Shown here: piece after piece, positions 7,233-13,891 of the stretch
Layout of the letters: each line of letters starts with the position of its first letter
Position numbering within the stretch: the stretch's first letter is position 1
NCBI GenBank assembly: GCA_002411105.1
Contig: DHQX01000009.1
Span: 34,736 to 65,288, forward strand
Direction of reading: 5' to 3'
DNA: 30,553 nt
From: Christensenella sp. UBA5327
GTDB taxonomy: Bacteria; Bacillota; Clostridia; Christensenellales; Aristaeellaceae
Translations under genes and position numbers: made by a program
Notes under the pieces: generated by a model
Database searches by the model: none
Seen by the model: only the letters and a program-made list of their open reading frames with translations
What the model was told of the DNA's origin: nothing

Positions 7233-7969
7233 CCTCTGTTGAAGAGGGTGTCTGTCACGCACTGGATATGCTCCCGCATCACCGCTTTGGCAGCTGCGCT
7301 GTCACGGGCTTTCACCGCCTTGATGATGCGCTCATGGTAGAAAACCGCTTTGAGCATGATGGTCTCATCTGATGCAAACGCCTTGTAGATGACCTCTTCA
7401 AAATGGCTTCGGACCGTCTCAAAAACAGCCTTGAGCAGGGAGTTTCCAGAACAGATGACCAGCTGCCTGTGGAACATGGCATCATAAACGCTCAGCATCA
7501 CCAGATTTGTGAAGTGCTCCTTCATTTTTTCAACCAGGGCTTCCAACTGGGCCATGTCATCCCGGCTTGCATTTTCTGTTGCCAGGGCAGCAATTTCCCC
7601 CTCCAGCATCATCCGAAAGTCCATCACTTCCTTGATGTCAGCATGTTCCAGCACTTGCCTGAAAGGCATGGCCGCATCAATCACCCGCCGATCATTCAGG
7701 TAAGTGCCTGATTTTTTCCGGGTGATTAGCTGCATCGCTTCAAGCTTGCTATAGGCTTCCCGCAGGGTGGTACGCCCAATTTCCAGATGCTGGCAGAGCT
7801 GGTTTTCGTTGGGGAGCAGATGATCGCTTGGCAGATAGTTGGTAAGAATGGCGTCACGCAGAACCAGGAACAAGTTGTCAGACAAGTTGCCCAGGCCTTG
7901 GGACGCGTATAGCTTCTCTTTTAGCTGATCGAACCGGGACAGCGGGATTCTTTCCCTCACTTTTGTCAT
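7229..7969 (-). CDS. GntR-family transcriptional regulator, FCD (FadR) subfamily
   Basis: The 246-residue protein has an N-terminal winged helix-turn-helix (about 25-90; LPNENQLCQHLEIGRTTLRE is the recognition region). The all-helical effector domain (about 95-225) carries FCD metal-site residues: Asp and His in YDAMFHRQL, His in FYHERII and His in MREHI. FCD regulators typically bind sugar acids or carboxylates and act as repressors. The start at 7967-7969 has GGAGAG upstream. Perfect or near-perfect copies of TTGTCAGACAA occur at the downstream operon promoter, inside this gene near codon 30, and in this gene's own promoter, pointing to autoregulation and control of the dehydrogenase and transaldolase. 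Confidence 0.9.
   Translation of the reverse strand: MTKVRERIPLSRFDQLKEKLYASQGLGNLSDNLFLVLRDAILTNYLPSDHLLPNENQLCQHLEIGRTTLREAYSKLEAMQLITRKKSGTYLNDRRVIDAAMPFRQVLEHADIKEVMDFRMMLEGEIAALATENASRDDMAQLEALVEKMKEHFTNLVMLSVYDAMFHRQLVICSGNSLLKAVFETVRSHFEEVIYKAFASDETIMLKAVFYHERIIKAVKARDSAAAKAVMREHIQCVTDTLFNRG
7875..7885. promoter_or_regulatory. intragenic copy of the GntR operator core
   Basis: TTGTCAGACAA, identical to the core of the operator at 7187-7201, lies about 90 bases inside the regulator gene, where it encodes Leu-Ser-Asp-Asn. It could act as a roadblock or looping site. Coincidence cannot be excluded, but an identical 11-base copy this close is unlikely by chance. Confidence 0.55.
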
Positions 7970-8010
7970 TGCTCTCCGTGAATCCCTTCAATGTGTCATT
8001 GGATAGGTTT

Positions 8011-8039
8011 TATATAGCATGTCAGACCTCTGCTGTCAA
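8011..8039 (-). promoter_or_regulatory. promoter of the GntR-type regulator
   Basis: Minus-strand TTGACA (8034-8039), a 17-base spacer ending in TGC, and TATATA (8011-8016) make a good promoter with an extended -10 character, 42 bases upstream of the start codon. Confidence 0.7.
8019..8029. promoter_or_regulatory. degenerate GntR operator within the regulator's own promoter
   Basis: The plus strand contains GTCAGAC (8021-8027) in the spacer between -35 and -10; eight of eleven positions match TTGTCAGACAA. The position fits negative autoregulation with weaker affinity. Confidence 0.55.
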
Positions 8040-8096
8040 CCTCATCCACACCGGCGGCAGTGCAGCAGCCAGCATCCCCATTCCCGCGTCTCATTT

Positions 8097-8114
8097 TCAT
8101 AATGTTTATTATCA
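8097..8114. promoter_or_regulatory. Fur/PerR-like inverted repeat upstream of sod
   Basis: TCATAAT, GTTT, ATTATCA forms an AT-rich inverted repeat (six of seven pairs) just upstream of a TATTAT -10 (8127-8132). Fur-family metal or peroxide regulators use similar ATAAT half-sites. The spacing is not canonical, so this remains a candidate. Confidence 0.35.
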
Positions 8115-8126
8115 TTAAAGTCGGGG

Positions 8127-8132
8127 TATTAT
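8127..8132 (+). promoter_or_regulatory. -10 element of sod
   Basis: TATTAT sits 31 bases before the sod start. The -35 region (near 8104-8110) is AT-rich and poor, and would be covered by the inverted repeat at 8097-8114, as expected for a regulated promoter. Confidence 0.4.
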
Positions 8133-8162
8133 CACACTACCAAGATCAAGGAGGTATTCCCC

Positions 8163-8768
8163 ATGGCATTTACCCTTCCGTCCCTGCCATACGCGTACAA
8201 CGCGTTAGAACCATATATTGACGAACAGACCATGCGCATTCACCACACCAAGCACCACCAGGCCTACATCGACAACCTGATCAAGGCTGTGGAAGGCACC
8301 GAATATGCCAACAAGCCCATCGAGGAGATCATCAAGAACCTTGACAGCCTGCCGGAGAAGATCCGCACCGCGGTGCGCAACAACGGCGGCGGCCACTACA
8401 ACCACAGCATCTTCTGGGAGATCATGGGCCCGGATGGCAAGGGCAAGCCGGAGGGCGCTTTGGCCAAGCAGATTGACGCCGACTTTGGCAGCTTTGATGC
8501 CTTCAAGGAAAAGTTTGAAGAAGCGGGCAAAACCCAGTTCGGCTCCGGCTGGGCGTGGCTGGTGATCAAGGATGGCAAGCTCAGCGTTGAGAAAACCCCC
8601 AACCAGGACAACCCCCTCACCAAGGGGCTCTTCCCCCTGATGGGCGCTGACGTATGGGAGCACGCCTACTACCTGAAATACCAGAACCGCAGGCCTGAAT
8701 ACCTGAAAAACTGGTGGAACACCGTCAACTGGGACGAGGTGGCCCGGCGCTTTGAAAAGCACAGGTAA
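8163..8768 (+). CDS. sodA: superoxide dismutase (Fe/Mn family)
   Basis: The 201-residue product converts superoxide to oxygen and peroxide in the cytoplasm. The four metal ligands are visible as H27, H81 (GGGHYNHSIFW), D163 and H167 (DVWEHAYY). The length and the QFGSGWAWL stretch are standard for the family. Fe or Mn preference cannot be settled by eye; the overall pattern leans to Mn or cambialistic. AAGGAGGT at 8148-8155 is an excellent ribosome site. The gene stands alone between a candidate metal-regulator site and a strong terminator, in line with a stress-regulated single-gene unit in an anaerobe that meets oxygen. Confidence 0.96.
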   Translation: MAFTLPSLPYAYNALEPYIDEQTMRIHHTKHHQAYIDNLIKAVEGTEYANKPIEEIIKNLDSLPEKIRTAVRNNGGGHYNHSIFWEIMGPDGKGKPEGALAKQIDADFGSFDAFKEKFEEAGKTQFGSGWAWLVIKDGKLSVEKTPNQDNPLTKGLFPLMGADVWEHAYYLKYQNRRPEYLKNWWNTVNWDEVARRFEKHR

Positions 8769-8792
8769 CCATTGGTTCCGGCCAGCATCAAG

Positions 8793-8823
8793 TGGCTGTC
8801 ACACCATGTGGCAGCCATTTTTT
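8793..8823 (+). terminator. Rho-independent terminator of sod
   Basis: TGGCTGTCACA (8793-8803) pairs with TGTGGCAGCCA (8807-8817), with one G-U wobble and a 3-base loop, followed by six T residues (8818-8823). It ends two bases before the stop codon of the convergent rtcB. Confidence 0.88.
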
Positions 8824-8825
8824 GA

Positions 8826-9989
8826 TCACTCCGCGGCCTTGAAGTTATAGACAGGCTTCACCCGGTGCAGGATCTGGGCCGTGGGCCCGATATGGCGGAT
8901 GATGTCCTCCCCGTCCTTGTAGGCCATGGGCGCCTCATCCAGGGTGGCCAGGGACACGCTGGTGGAGAATACGCCCGCCATGGTCTTTTGATACTCCGCC
9001 ATGGACAGCCGATCCCGGGCGTCCCGCCGGCTCATCAGGCGGCCCGCGCCATGGGGGGCGGAATGGTTCCAGTCCGGGTTGCCCCGGCCCAGGCAGATGA
9101 GGGAGCCATCCCGCATGTTGATGGGAATGAGCAGTTTTTCTCCCGCGTGCGCTGAGACCGCGCCCTTGCGCAGCACCATCTCCCGGGTATCGATGTAGTT
9201 GTGGATGGTGGTGAAAGACTCGGCGGCGCTTAGCCCCAAACCCTCTATAATCACATCCACCATGGCGTGGCGGTTAAGCACCGCGAAGCGCTGGACCAGG
9301 GCCATGTCATCCAGATAGTCCGCCATCTGCCGCCCTTCCACCCAGGCCATGTCACGGGGCACGGGGCAATCACGCTTGCGGCGCTGCGCCCGATGCTGCT
9401 TTTTGCCGCTACCCCGCTGAGGCGCGCTGTCGCCGCACAGGCTCTCAAACCCCTTGTTTTGATACAGCGTTGCCACCTCGTGCCCCAAATGGCGGCTGCC
9501 GGAGTGCACCACCAGCCATAGGCGGCCTTCCTCATCCTCCCCCACCTCAATAAAGTGGTTGCCGCCGCCCAGGGTGCCGATACTGAGCCTGGCCCGCTGC
9601 ACATTAACTTCATCCGCGCAGTGCAGCGCGTTTAAATCGATCCGGTCGCTAAACGGGTGCTCCCGCTTCCTGATGTCCCGCCCTGAAGGGATCTGCCGGC
9701 GGATGAGAGCATCCAGGCCCCGCAGATCAATCTCCTTCTCCTCAAGGCGCACCGCCTCCATGCCGCAGCCAATGTCAACCCCCACCATGCCGGGCACCAC
9801 CTTGTCGGTGATGGTCATGGTGGTGCCGATGGTGCAGCCCATGCCGGCATGCACATCGGGCATGACGCGGATTTTGGACGATTTGAACTGGGGCATGTCG
9901 CACAGCGCCCGGATCTGGCTCTCCGCGCCTTTTTCCAGGCTGTCCGTGAAGACGATGGCGGTGTTGTGTGCCCCGGTGATGGTGATCAA
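8826..9989 (-). CDS. rtcB: RtcB-type RNA-splicing / RNA-repair ligase
   Basis: RtcB joins 2',3'-cyclic-phosphate (or 3'-phosphate) RNA ends to 5'-OH ends using GTP and Mn. Motifs in order: DVHAG at 45-49, GVDIGCG at 70-76, GGGNHFIEV at 141-149, HSGSRHLG at 162-169, HAGE at 281-284, and APHGAGRLMSR with H313, the expected guanylylated histidine. The length, 387 residues, is on the short side. A basic Lys/Arg-rich insert lies at about 195-207. The start codon is TTG (9987-9989), overlapping the aldolase stop as TTGA; the N-terminus MITITGAHNTAIVFTD fits family starts, so no upstream ATG is needed. No rtcA is nearby. It is the last gene of a sugar operon, an unusual place. Confidence 0.93.
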   Translation of the reverse strand: MITITGAHNTAIVFTDSLEKGAESQIRALCDMPQFKSSKIRVMPDVHAGMGCTIGTTMTITDKVVPGMVGVDIGCGMEAVRLEEKEIDLRGLDALIRRQIPSGRDIRKREHPFSDRIDLNALHCADEVNVQRARLSIGTLGGGNHFIEVGEDEEGRLWLVVHSGSRHLGHEVATLYQNKGFESLCGDSAPQRGSGKKQHRAQRRKRDCPVPRDMAWVEGRQMADYLDDMALVQRFAVLNRHAMVDVIIEGLGLSAAESFTTIHNYIDTREMVLRKGAVSAHAGEKLLIPINMRDGSLICLGRGNPDWNHSAPHGAGRLMSRRDARDRLSMAEYQKTMAGVFSTSVSLATLDEAPMAYKDGEDIIRHIGPTAQILHRVKPVYNFKAAE

Positions 9990-10894
9990 TGGGCTGCCAG
10001 CCTGTCCGCGCTGTCCTTCACCTGCAGAAAATCCCGGATGAGCTCCACCGTCCGCCGGTAGACCGCGTCCTGGGCCTGGCGGACGCTGCCGCCCTGGGCC
10101 ACCACCCGCTCATAGGGCTGGCGGATTTCGGTGCCCACATTGATCTTGGCGATGCCCGCCTTGATGGCCTGGGTGATGTAAGCCTGGTCGATCCCTGAAC
10201 CACCATGCAGCACCAGGGGGATCATGAGGGCCTCCTTAAGCGCCTGGATATGCGCCACATCCAGCTTGGCAGTTGGCTTTTTCTTATCCTTCATGCCCTG
10301 GGCAATGGCGCCATGCACACTGCCCACCGCCACGCTCAGCCAGTCGCAGCCGGTCTCCTTTACAAAGCGCTGGGCTTCCGCGATATCTGTAAATCCCATC
10401 TTCTTTTCGAAGATCTCCTGGTAAGGGATGTCCTGCTGGCTGGTCTCATGCCCCATCACAGCACCCAGCTCCGCCTCAATGGGGAGCCCTGCCGCGTGCG
10501 CCAGGGCCGCGGCCTTTGCCGTGGCCTGGATGTTGCCCTCAAGCTCAAGCCGGGAGGCATCCACCATCAGGGACTGGTAGCCGGCCTTAATGGCCCGCTC
10601 AAGCAGGGCCAAATAGTCCACCTGCTGATGATCCTCATCGATCACCGGCACATGGTCCAGGTGAAGCAGGGTGTGCCCCGGTTTATTAAACTTGGCGTAT
10701 TCCTCAGCCACCTTTTCCAGACTCTGGGACTGGAACTTCTCCCACTCCAGCCGCGCCACCTGGATCATGGCCACGGCGTTTTCATCGGCCACTGCCTGAG
10801 CCACCGGCTCCACCATGGGCAGGTGGGGGATGTTAAACGCGGGGATCACCAGCCCCAGGTCAAAGGCACGCTTCACCATTTGCTTGCTGTTCAT
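9986..10894 (-). CDS. class II ketose-bisphosphate aldolase (Fba/GatY/KbaY family)
   Basis: The 302-residue enzyme is a zinc-dependent class II aldolase that splits a ketose phosphate into dihydroxyacetone phosphate and an aldehyde. Zinc-site and catalytic residues are visible: D80-H81 in LHLDHVP, H194 in GSVHGAI, H230 in LVLHGGSG, and NVGTE for phosphate binding. The ATG at 10892-10894 is preferred over a TTG one codon earlier: it forms a TGATG overlap with the kinase stop, and AAAGG lies eight bases upstream. It follows an isomerase and an FGGY kinase, the expected order for aldose to ketose, ketose phosphate, then cleavage. Whether the substrate is tagatose, fructose or a 1-phosphate of a shorter ketose cannot be read from sequence. 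Confidence 0.92.
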   Translation of the reverse strand: MNSKQMVKRAFDLGLVIPAFNIPHLPMVEPVAQAVADENAVAMIQVARLEWEKFQSQSLEKVAEEYAKFNKPGHTLLHLDHVPVIDEDHQQVDYLALLERAIKAGYQSLMVDASRLELEGNIQATAKAAALAHAAGLPIEAELGAVMGHETSQQDIPYQEIFEKKMGFTDIAEAQRFVKETGCDWLSVAVGSVHGAIAQGMKDKKKPTAKLDVAHIQALKEALMIPLVLHGGSGIDQAYITQAIKAGIAKINVGTEIRQPYERVVAQGGSVRQAQDAVYRRTVELIRDFLQVKDSADRLAAH

Positions 10895-12399
10895 CAATAG
10901 GTCCTTTCTTTTGCGCTGAGTTCCTCTGTCATCAGCCGCCTTATCCGCCGGTAGCGGACCAGCTGCTGCTGATAGCAGGCGGCGTTTTCAGGGTCTGGCC
11001 GGATGGGCTCCCCATGGCGCACAAAGCCCTGGGCCAGCCTCATCAGGTCCTTCTCGCCTGACACTGCGGCAAAGCCCAGGATGGCACTGCCCAGGGCGCC
11101 GGTTTCCTCGGTCAACACCGGGATCACCTCCCGGTTCCACACATCCGCCTTGATCTTAAGCCACACCTGGGATTTGGCGCCGCCGCCGCAGGCGAAAAGC
11201 CTGTCCGGCACAATGCCAAAGCCCTTAAGCGCCTCCAGGTTGATGGCCATCTCAAAGCTCAGCCCCTCCAGGATCGCTCGGTAGATATCCGCCTGGGTGG
11301 TCTGCATGGACAATCCATACATCATCCCCCGGGCCTGGGGCAGCATGTCCGGCGTGCCGCCCAGCCCCTGAAGATAGGGCAGCATCAGCAGGCTGCCGGG
11401 CCCCTTGGGACACTGGCGGTTTAAGAGCTCATACACGCTCACCCCCTCGGCCTTGGCCTGGGGCAAAAGGTGCGCGGCCAGGCTGTCCCGGAACCAGCGC
11501 ACCACAGCGCCGCCTGAGATGTTGTAGGCATAGGTCACATAGCCCGGTCCGTTCAGGTAGGGCACACAGGCGTAGTTGCTGCGCTGAAAGTCAAATCCCG
11601 GAGGAATCCGGCTATACAGCGGGGCGATGCTCTCGGTGGTGCCGGTGACATCCGCGGCGTCCCCTGGCCTTGACACGCCGCAAGCCAGGGCGTTGACCAC
11701 CTGGTCATGGGCGCCGATCACCACCTGGGTTTTGCCTGTCAGCCCCAGACGCGCCGCCACATCGGGCTTCAGCGGCCCCAGGGCGGTGCCCGCAGGCAGC
11801 ACGGTGGGCATCTGACCCCGGCCAAAGCCGGAGGCCGCCAGCAGCTGGTCTGACCAGTCGCCCTTTTTCACGTCATACAGCAGCGTGCGGCAAGCCAGGG
11901 ACACATCAATGGCGGTCTCCCCCGACAGGCAGTAGCAGATATAGCCGGATATGAGCAGATGCTTCCACACAGGGCGCGGAGCCACCCGCCTGGTGTGGAG
12001 CATTTTTGACAGGGAATAGAAGGCGTCAGGCTTGGTGAGGGTGATGTCCATGAACTTTTCAGCCCCCACCCGGCTCACCAATTCATCAAACTCGCCGCTT
12101 TGGGTATCGGCAAAGTACATGATGATGTCAGTGAGCGGCTCCCCCTTTTCATCAATGGGCACAAAGGACTCGCCAAAGGAGGACACGGTGACGGCCGCCA
12201 CCGCCTCCCCCGGGGGCAGGGCTTTCGCGCACTGGGCGATCACCTCAAAAGCGGCGTCTGCCAAAACCCGCGGGTCCAGGTCCGTTTTGCCCGCGGGATT
12301 GGGATACTCCTGATAGCTGATGGCCATTTGCGTCCCATCCTCGCGGAAGGCTACGCATTTGGCGCCCGTGCCGCCGATGTCAACGCCCAGGCTGATCAA
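10894..12399 (-). CDS. FGGY-family carbohydrate kinase (xylulokinase-like)
   Basis: The protein has the two-domain FGGY sugar-kinase layout. The N-terminal ATP-site loop is GVDIGGTGAKC, GTTES and GAHDQ lie in the middle, and the FGGY signature region (about 350-400) contains RAILEGLSFEM. It phosphorylates a ketose or polyol using ATP. The start chosen is TTG at 12397-12399, immediately after GAGAGGGGGAG, giving 501 residues; the longer TTG start at 12417 would precede the ribosome site. Its stop overlaps the aldolase ATG by one base (TGATG), implying translational coupling. The substrate is presumably the ketose made by the upstream isomerase. Confidence 0.92.
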   Translation of the reverse strand: MISLGVDIGGTGAKCVAFREDGTQMAISYQEYPNPAGKTDLDPRVLADAAFEVIAQCAKALPPGEAVAAVTVSSFGESFVPIDEKGEPLTDIIMYFADTQSGEFDELVSRVGAEKFMDITLTKPDAFYSLSKMLHTRRVAPRPVWKHLLISGYICYCLSGETAIDVSLACRTLLYDVKKGDWSDQLLAASGFGRGQMPTVLPAGTALGPLKPDVAARLGLTGKTQVVIGAHDQVVNALACGVSRPGDAADVTGTTESIAPLYSRIPPGFDFQRSNYACVPYLNGPGYVTYAYNISGGAVVRWFRDSLAAHLLPQAKAEGVSVYELLNRQCPKGPGSLLMLPYLQGLGGTPDMLPQARGMMYGLSMQTTQADIYRAILEGLSFEMAINLEALKGFGIVPDRLFACGGGAKSQVWLKIKADVWNREVIPVLTEETGALGSAILGFAAVSGEKDLMRLAQGFVRHGEPIRPDPENAACYQQQLVRYRRIRRLMTEELSAKERTY

Positions 12400-12425
12400 G
12401 CGATCTCCCCCTCTCAAAACGCGAA

Positions 12426-13826
12426 TCAGTCGATGTCCACCAGGTCATAGCCCAGGTAGGTGGTGAAGGCCTCCGTGAGCACCACTTTCATATGCCCTTT
12501 GGCCACCGAGGTGTGGTGCTTGAAGCCGCCCCGCGCCAGGCGGATCAGCTTGTCCTGGAGGCCATCGATCTTGGCCACACCAGCGCAGCCGAAGTAGCCG
12601 TCCTCAATGGGGTCATCGGTCATCTCGCCCTGGGAGACATACACGGTCAGCTTGCCGTCCTCGGTTTTGCAGTTGGAATAAGTCATGGGGAAGGCAGCCA
12701 TGCGCCCCTCATTGGTGCCCCAGCCAGAGCCAGGGTCATTCTTGGCAAACATCTTGTGCTCGGTGACGGTGCCCTTTTCCTTCATCAGGCCCTGGGCCAC
12801 CGGGCCGCAGTGGAAAAGCACCACCTTGTCCTCATCCTCCCCATAGTTGTTGTTCCAGTCCAGGACGGTGGCTGGCTGCATGCTGGCCAGCTGCATCGCC
12901 CGCATGGTGACGGCAGAGCACACGTCAATCTCACAGCTGGCGGCGATGCCCCGGTCATTCAGCTCGCCCAGCAGCACGCAGGGACAGACCCTGAGGTAGG
13001 TTTCCATCTCGTTCCAACAGCGCAGGGCGATGGCATCCAGGTGGTAATCCCGGATGTACTCATCAATCACCACGCCAATCTTGGCGATGGTGTGGGCGTT
13101 TTCCTCCGGCACGCCTGAAAAATCAGTGTAATCCCGGAGCTTTTCCAGTTTCTCCTGAACCCCCGGCGCGTCATCGGCCATTCCCTTCACCTTCATGATC
13201 AGCTCCGACAGGTCGAAAGATTCCACGTTGATGCCGTATTTCTGCAGCGTGATCTCGTCAAAGCGCACGGTTTTAAACGCGGTGGTGCGGGCGCCGATGC
13301 AGCCCAGGTTAAAGCGCTTCATGCCGTTCACCACCCGGCAGATGGCGGCAAAGTCATCCAGATTTTGCCTGAAGGCCGGTGTCAGCGGGTGCACCACGTG
13401 AGGCTTCAGTACGGTGAAGGGGACCTTGCACTGGCAGAACACATCGGTGACGGAGAACTTGCCGCAGTAGGCGTCCCGGCGGTATTTGAAGTTCATCCTG
13501 CCGATCTCGTCGGGGTAGGCCTGCATCAATATCGGCACCCCGGCATCCTGCAGGGCATTGATGGCGCCGTTCTCGTCCACAAAAATGGGCATGGAGAAAA
13601 TGACCCCGTCATACTGCCCCTCATGCGCCTTGAGCCACCGGGCATACTGCAGGCCCTCATCCCGGGTCTCCACCGCGCCAAAGCGGGTGGCGTCCTCATC
13701 CATCATGATATAGTCATGCCCGGCGTCGGTGACAGCCTTTGCCATCTCGCCCCGGGCAGACAGGATCAGTTCCCCCGGCATAAAGCCCCGGTTGCCAAAG
13801 CAAAGCGCGAATGTCATTTTTTTCAT
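12426..13826 (-). CDS. L-fucose/L-arabinose isomerase family protein
   Basis: The 466-residue protein resembles the short fucose-isomerase-like group (COG2407-like), not the roughly 590-residue FucI. Candidate Mn ligands are E273 or E275 (CWNEMETYL), D301 (CEIDVCSA) and H339 (LFHCG), in the order seen in FucI. Several Cys residues are scattered through it. It should interconvert an aldose and a ketose in the cytoplasm. It is the first gene of the kinase-aldolase-rtcB operon, behind a strong extended -10 promoter. Substrate candidates include arabinose, fucose, tagatose and modified sugars; the operon does not settle it and no transporter is present here. Confidence 0.87.
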   Translation of the reverse strand: MKKMTFALCFGNRGFMPGELILSARGEMAKAVTDAGHDYIMMDEDATRFGAVETRDEGLQYARWLKAHEGQYDGVIFSMPIFVDENGAINALQDAGVPILMQAYPDEIGRMNFKYRRDAYCGKFSVTDVFCQCKVPFTVLKPHVVHPLTPAFRQNLDDFAAICRVVNGMKRFNLGCIGARTTAFKTVRFDEITLQKYGINVESFDLSELIMKVKGMADDAPGVQEKLEKLRDYTDFSGVPEENAHTIAKIGVVIDEYIRDYHLDAIALRCWNEMETYLRVCPCVLLGELNDRGIAASCEIDVCSAVTMRAMQLASMQPATVLDWNNNYGEDEDKVVLFHCGPVAQGLMKEKGTVTEHKMFAKNDPGSGWGTNEGRMAAFPMTYSNCKTEDGKLTVYVSQGEMTDDPIEDGYFGCAGVAKIDGLQDKLIRLARGGFKHHTSVAKGHMKVVLTEAFTTYLGYDLVDID

Positions 13827-13862
13827 GTTGCATTTACCTTTCCGGATTGATTTGTCCTGTGC

Positions 13863-13891
13863 ATTATATCACGCTGGTCCCCCTGTCACAA
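13863..13891 (-). promoter_or_regulatory. promoter of the isomerase-kinase-aldolase-rtcB operon
   Basis: Minus-strand TTGTGA (13886-13891), a 17-base spacer ending TGA, and a perfect TATAAT (13863-13868) form an extended -10 promoter. The -35 hexamer contains the TGA stop codon (13886-13888) of the antiporter gene. Confidence 0.75.

Noticed and set aside
12492..13118. 208-residue plus-strand frame opposite the isomerase gene
   Set aside because: It is a shadow of the isomerase; no ribosome site or domain.
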